NCBI RefSeq assembly: GCF_018687355.1
Contig: NZ_CP061288.1
Location: 1,870,144-1,934,143 of the forward strand
Source: Polynucleobacter sp. VK25
GTDB taxonomy: Bacteria > Pseudomonadota > Gammaproteobacteria > Burkholderiales > Burkholderiaceae
Length of the DNA stretch: 64,000 bases
Reading direction: 5' to 3'
Shown here: positions 60,481-64,000 of the stretch, one piece after another
Layout: the number at the start of each line of letters is the position of its first letter
How positions within the stretch are numbered: the first letter of the stretch is position 1
Notes under the pieces: generated by a model
Seen by the model: only the letters and a program-made list of their open reading frames with translations
Told to the model about the DNA's origin: nothing
Database searches by the model: none
Translations under genes and position numbers: made by a program

Positions 60481-62439
60481 TTATGGAAGCTCGGATTGAG
60501 TTGCAGCCTTAGGTGTAATCACACCTAAGCGTTGTTTTAAAGATTGTGTCTGGCCGTTCATTACCGATGAATAGTAATTTGCATTAGAGAGTACGTTCTT
60601 GACATAAACCCGTGTCTCTGTAAACGGAATAGTTTCAGCAAAAATAGCGCCCTCAGTGGGGCCAGATAATTTTTCGCGCCAAGCTTTTGAGCGAGAAGGG
60701 CCGGCGTTATAAGCTGCAGAAGCTAAAACCCAAGAACCATCCAGATCAATAAGCACCATATTCAAATAATTACTGCCCAATGTCAGATTGGTATTCGTAT
60801 CGCTCAACTTGTCATTGGTGTAATTTGTCATGCCAATTTTCTTAGCCACGTACTTTGCAGTATTCGGCATCACCTGCATCAATCCTGAAGCGCCCACAGA
60901 AGAGGCGGCGTTCATAATGAAGCGCGACTCTTGGCGTATCAAGCCATAAGCCCAAGCCAGATTTAAATCAATTTGACGCGCAATCGGAGATAGCTCTTCT
61001 TTATACGGAGTTGGGTAGCGCAAACTAAAGTCATGCTCTTGTTTTGTACGATCGGCAGTATTAACAACGCGGTCATAAAGATTGACGCGCTTTGCATACT
61101 CTGCGGCGGCCAACAATTGCTTATCGGTCATATTGCGCAGCTCCCAGTTCCACTCCCGATTGCCCTCGAAGCGAAGATTCATGGCATATAAACGTTCGCC
61201 GCGAATAAATCCTTTGCGGCTTGCCATCGCATCAACCTCTTGCTCTGTCACTTTAGTTTTAGCGGGCGCATTATTGGACTTGCCCAACTCTTCGCGCGCA
61301 AGCTGCCCATAGAAGTTGTATTGATCAGCAATCATCTCAAAGCTGTCTTTGGCTTTTGCATCTTGGCCCTCAGCCTTTAATGCGCGACCATACCAATACG
61401 TCCAAGCAGGATCTTTGCTACGCACAGCTGGGTTCATGCCATCAATTGCATTCTTAACCAAAGCCCAATCTTTAGCACGTAAGCCTGCGCGCACTTTCCA
61501 CTCTTGTGAGTCAACCGAAAGGAGCTCGTTATAGCCCAACTCTTGCTGCAAGCGATATGCATCATCTGCATTGGGGTCTAATTTCTTGGCTAGAAATTGC
61601 CCGATTACACCCCAGGCAACAGCTTGATTCTCTTTGCTATAACGAGATGCATTTTGAGAAAAATCACGATAGGCTTTTACTGGATCAGCCTTGGCTGCTT
61701 TGACAATATCTGCAATGGGATCTTCGCCACCAAGACGACGGGCCATGGTGTCGTAACCCCTCTCGCTAGCAGCACGGCCAATGGCCTTAGCCTCACTTGG
61801 AGACATACCACCAGCGGCAACCAATGAGGGAACCAATTCTTGGCACGCCTGACCAAAATAACTTGGGTCTAACAATACAGAGCGGGAGTCGATTGCTAGC
61901 TTAGTGGGGTTCTCACCTTGAGATAATTTGGATAGCAAGGAATAGCACTTCACTTGTGTATCGTCATCCAATACAAACTTGGCATACTCCACATCAAAGC
62001 GCGCCCAGTCTTTACGTTTACCTAAAACCAAAAGCCAATCATTGCGCATACGGTCAGCTAAAGCAGTGCCTTGATATTGATTTAGAAACGCTACAACCTG
62101 AGCATCAGCACTATAGTCATTACGCGCACCACCTGCACTATCAAACAATTGCGGCTTGATGCGGAAATAGGCTACATAGTCATCGAATGGGTAATTCGCC
62201 AAATTAGATGAAAGTTGCTGAGTACGAAAGACATCATTCTTTTTGGCGGCTTCACGCAAATCGATAAACATCCGATCGGTGTCAGTAATTTCAGCTGGGG
62301 CAGCCTTGCTTTCATAGGACTTGGGCATAGACGGCTTTTTCAGCTTTTCTGCAAAGCTATTAGACATGCCTAAAGCTAGGCCCAAAACCAGGATTTTGGC
62401 CAATTGAAGGTATTTACTGTTTCCTCTTGCAGACTTCAT
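60481..62439 (-). CDS. slt: Soluble lytic murein transglycosylase
   Basis: Periplasmic peptidoglycan-cleaving enzyme, 652 residues. A signal peptide (to about residue 30) is followed by a long alpha-superhelical U-domain (about 50-450) and a C-terminal lysozyme-like domain with catalytic Glu near 501 in GLIRQESRFIMNA, then ASGLMQVMPNTA and LGSNYLNMVL. This is the layout of Slt70. It is transcribed toward the NDUFA9-like gene. Confidence 0.93.
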   Translation of the reverse strand: MKSARGNSKYLQLAKILVLGLALGMSNSFAEKLKKPSMPKSYESKAAPAEITDTDRMFIDLREAAKKNDVFRTQQLSSNLANYPFDDYVAYFRIKPQLFDSAGGARNDYSADAQVVAFLNQYQGTALADRMRNDWLLVLGKRKDWARFDVEYAKFVLDDDTQVKCYSLLSKLSQGENPTKLAIDSRSVLLDPSYFGQACQELVPSLVAAGGMSPSEAKAIGRAASERGYDTMARRLGGEDPIADIVKAAKADPVKAYRDFSQNASRYSKENQAVAWGVIGQFLAKKLDPNADDAYRLQQELGYNELLSVDSQEWKVRAGLRAKDWALVKNAIDGMNPAVRSKDPAWTYWYGRALKAEGQDAKAKDSFEMIADQYNFYGQLAREELGKSNNAPAKTKVTEQEVDAMASRKGFIRGERLYAMNLRFEGNREWNWELRNMTDKQLLAAAEYAKRVNLYDRVVNTADRTKQEHDFSLRYPTPYKEELSPIARQIDLNLAWAYGLIRQESRFIMNAASSVGASGLMQVMPNTAKYVAKKIGMTNYTNDKLSDTNTNLTLGSNYLNMVLIDLDGSWVLASAAYNAGPSRSKAWREKLSGPTEGAIFAETIPFTETRVYVKNVLSNANYYSSVMNGQTQSLKQRLGVITPKAATQSELP

Positions 62440-62522
62440 GCTTACGATCTAACCCTATCTTTATTTACAAGGCTCGAGCCCTGTAATACTTGATTACTAT
62501 ATCCTTTAATTTTCGCCTGATA

Positions 62523-63149
62523 ATGGTCGATATGCACGGTAATTCACCAAAAACTCTTCGCCAAGATTTATTAAAACAACGCAAAGAATTTGCCGCTGGG
62601 AAAGACTATGCTGCTGCAGAGATGCGCTTGATTGCGGGTCTTAATCATTTTTTGGCTAATCAAGGCAAGTCCATACGCTCAATTGCACTGTATTGGCCAA
62701 TTCAGAATGAAATGGACTTGCGCCCGCCCTTACTCAGCTGGGTGAAGAATGGTGACCAGCGTCGCTTAGCGCTGCCTTATGCGCGCCCCGACAAACACCT
62801 AGATTTTTTCGAGTGGCAAGAAGGGGATACTTTAATTCCCAGCGCACATGGCGTTCCTGAACCCAGCCCAGAAAATACTGCCAGGCCACAACTGACTCCT
62901 GACTGCATCCTAATTCCCTGCGTAGGCTGGTCTAGCTCTGTTGTGAGCGGTAAAGCACACTACTGGCGACTGGGCTATGGCGGCGGGTATTTTGATCGAA
63001 CTCTTGCACAGCTTAGAAAAGATAATCCAACCCTCATTTGCATGGGGATTGGATTTGATTGGCAACAATTAGATGATTCTCAATGGTCGGCTCAAACACA
63101 TGATGAGCCTTTAGATTTGCTCCTGACGGAGTCTGGTTTACTCAGCTAA
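62523..63149 (+). CDS. 5-formyltetrahydrofolate cyclo-ligase
   Basis: Converts 5-formyl-THF to 5,10-methenyl-THF with ATP, about 208 residues. The family core is visible: LRQDLLKQRKEF at the start, YWPIQNEMDLRPPL, and the nucleotide motif RLGYGGGYFDRTLAQL near the C-terminus. The start is uncertain among an upstream TTG at 62490, ATG 62523 and ATG 62532; none has a convincing ribosome site. It is next to metF, another one-carbon gene, on the opposite strand. Confidence 0.9.
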   Translation: MVDMHGNSPKTLRQDLLKQRKEFAAGKDYAAAEMRLIAGLNHFLANQGKSIRSIALYWPIQNEMDLRPPLLSWVKNGDQRRLALPYARPDKHLDFFEWQEGDTLIPSAHGVPEPSPENTARPQLTPDCILIPCVGWSSSVVSGKAHYWRLGYGGGYFDRTLAQLRKDNPTLICMGIGFDWQQLDDSQWSAQTHDEPLDLLLTESGLLS

Positions 63150-63158
63150 ATGAATGTC

Positions 63159-63995
63159 TTAGCTTTTCTTTGTTAAACCTAGGTTATCTGCAATCGCCAA
63201 AACTGCATCAGCCTGATTTAGCGAATAGAAATGAATTCCTGGGGCACCAACAGCCAGAAGCTGATCACATAGGTCCGTGACAACCTCTTCGCCAAATGCA
63301 CGAATAGAAGCAATGTCATCGCCATAAGACTGAAGGCGCAAACGAATCCAACGTGGAATCTCTGCGCCACACGCGTCCGAGAATCGCAATAACTGACTAC
63401 TATTGGTGATTGGCATAATGCCAGCAATGATCGGCTGTGTAACACCCAAGTCATAAGCCTCATCCACAAAGCGGAAGTAAGCATCGCTGTTATAAAAATA
63501 CTGGGTTACGGCAGAGTTTGCACCTGCCTTCATTTTTTGCACAAAGAAATCAACATCGCTAGCAGGCGACTTTGCCTGTGGGTGTGTTTCTGGATAAGCG
63601 GCTACATCAATATGAAACCAGTCACCCGTTTCTGCACGAATAAATTCCACTAATTCATTGGCATGATGAAACTCACCGTACTGGCCCATGCCAGAGGGTA
63701 AATCTCCGCGTAAGGCCACAATGCGCTTCACGCCTAAGGCTTGATATTGCTTGAGCATCTCGCGCACGCTCTCACGTGAGCTACCAACACAAGATAAGTG
63801 GGGAGCAACCGCTGCACCGGCAGCATGAATGTCGCTCACTACCTTTAAAGTACCAGACTGAGTAGAGCCACCGGCTCCAAAGGTCACGGAATAAAACGCT
63901 GGCTTGAGTGCTTCGCTAAAACGCTCGCGCACAAGATGCAACTTACTCTCACCTTCAGGTGTTTTTGGAGGAAAGAATTCAACGCTTAATTCCAT
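63159..63995 (-). CDS. metF: Methylenetetrahydrofolate reductase
   Basis: FAD-dependent TIM-barrel enzyme that makes 5-methyl-THF, the methyl donor for the MetH encoded earlier in the window. It has 278 residues, complete. MELSVEFFPPKTPEGE at the start holds the catalytic Glu (EFFPPK); VTFGAGGST, LRGD and the QYFYNSDAYFRFVDEA region (about 164-179) follow. The ATG is at 63995, so only 5 bases of upstream sequence are visible. Confidence 0.95.
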   Translation of the reverse strand: MELSVEFFPPKTPEGESKLHLVRERFSEALKPAFYSVTFGAGGSTQSGTLKVVSDIHAAGAAVAPHLSCVGSSRESVREMLKQYQALGVKRIVALRGDLPSGMGQYGEFHHANELVEFIRAETGDWFHIDVAAYPETHPQAKSPASDVDFFVQKMKAGANSAVTQYFYNSDAYFRFVDEAYDLGVTQPIIAGIMPITNSSQLLRFSDACGAEIPRWIRLRLQSYGDDIASIRAFGEEVVTDLCDQLLAVGAPGIHFYSLNQADAVLAIADNLGLTKKS

Positions 63996-64000
63996 GATTT

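Overview
The window reads as chromosome of a small-genome betaproteobacterium of the Burkholderiaceae, most like Polynucleobacter. The basis is gene content and arrangement recognised from the sequence: torF-glnK-amtB, lipA-lipB, a split metH, a PhaM-type granule protein, AcuI, and glmU-glmS-ttcA-folB. No database search was possible.

Positions 1-31,560 are ordinary chromosome. They hold nitrogen sensing and ammonium uptake (amtB partial, glnK, torF), ubiK, lipoate synthesis and transfer (lipA, lipB), birA and coaX in one unit, rfaE2, a five-gene lipid-modification unit (glutathione peroxidase, FAD oxidoreductase, DUF1365, cfa, SDR), dsbA, a SPOR protein, argS, methionine synthase in two chains, phaM, a metallo-hydrolase, acuI, small redox genes and a tripartite RND efflux operon.

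Positions 31,652-51,743 hold a roughly 20.1 kb integrated element in the 3' end of glmS, visibly richer in A+T than its surroundings. A large serine recombinase sits at the left end. Its last codons (V-T-V-E-stop) cover the left junction, and glmS has the same last codons at the right junction. A 9-bp repeat (ACCGTAACG) lies at both junctions. Joining the two element ends in silico gives a 50-bp attP with 16-bp imperfect inverted arms (14 of 16 matching). Inside the element, left to right, are: a second serine resolvase; a 1604-residue single-chain Type ISP-like restriction-modification enzyme; a replication block; a group of mostly unknown genes with a NucS-like/DUF5655 protein and a DUF6994 protein; a WYL-domain regulator; and a set of small predicted secreted proteins.

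The replication block is the most striking part. It encodes a T4 gp44-like AAA+ clamp-loader subunit without its C-terminal collar, an unrecognised 137-residue protein, a T4 gp45-like sliding clamp and an HUH-type Rep. No phage polymerase and no virion genes are present. Two near-identical 53-bp control regions carrying the palindrome TGTTAACA precede this operon. A second regulatory layer is visible: the palindrome GCTCA-N5-TGAGC occurs three times, each 40-50 bp upstream of a small secreted-protein gene, and two copies flank the WYL regulator gene, which suggests a WYL-controlled regulon.

Positions 51,728-64,000 return to chromosome: glmS, glmU, ttcA, folB, a FolM-like reductase, a MidA-type methyltransferase, cca, an NDUFA9-like protein, a soluble lytic transglycosylase, 5-formyl-THF cyclo-ligase and metF. 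No tRNA, rRNA, CRISPR array or insertion sequence was seen, and no gene-free stretch exceeds 300 bases.
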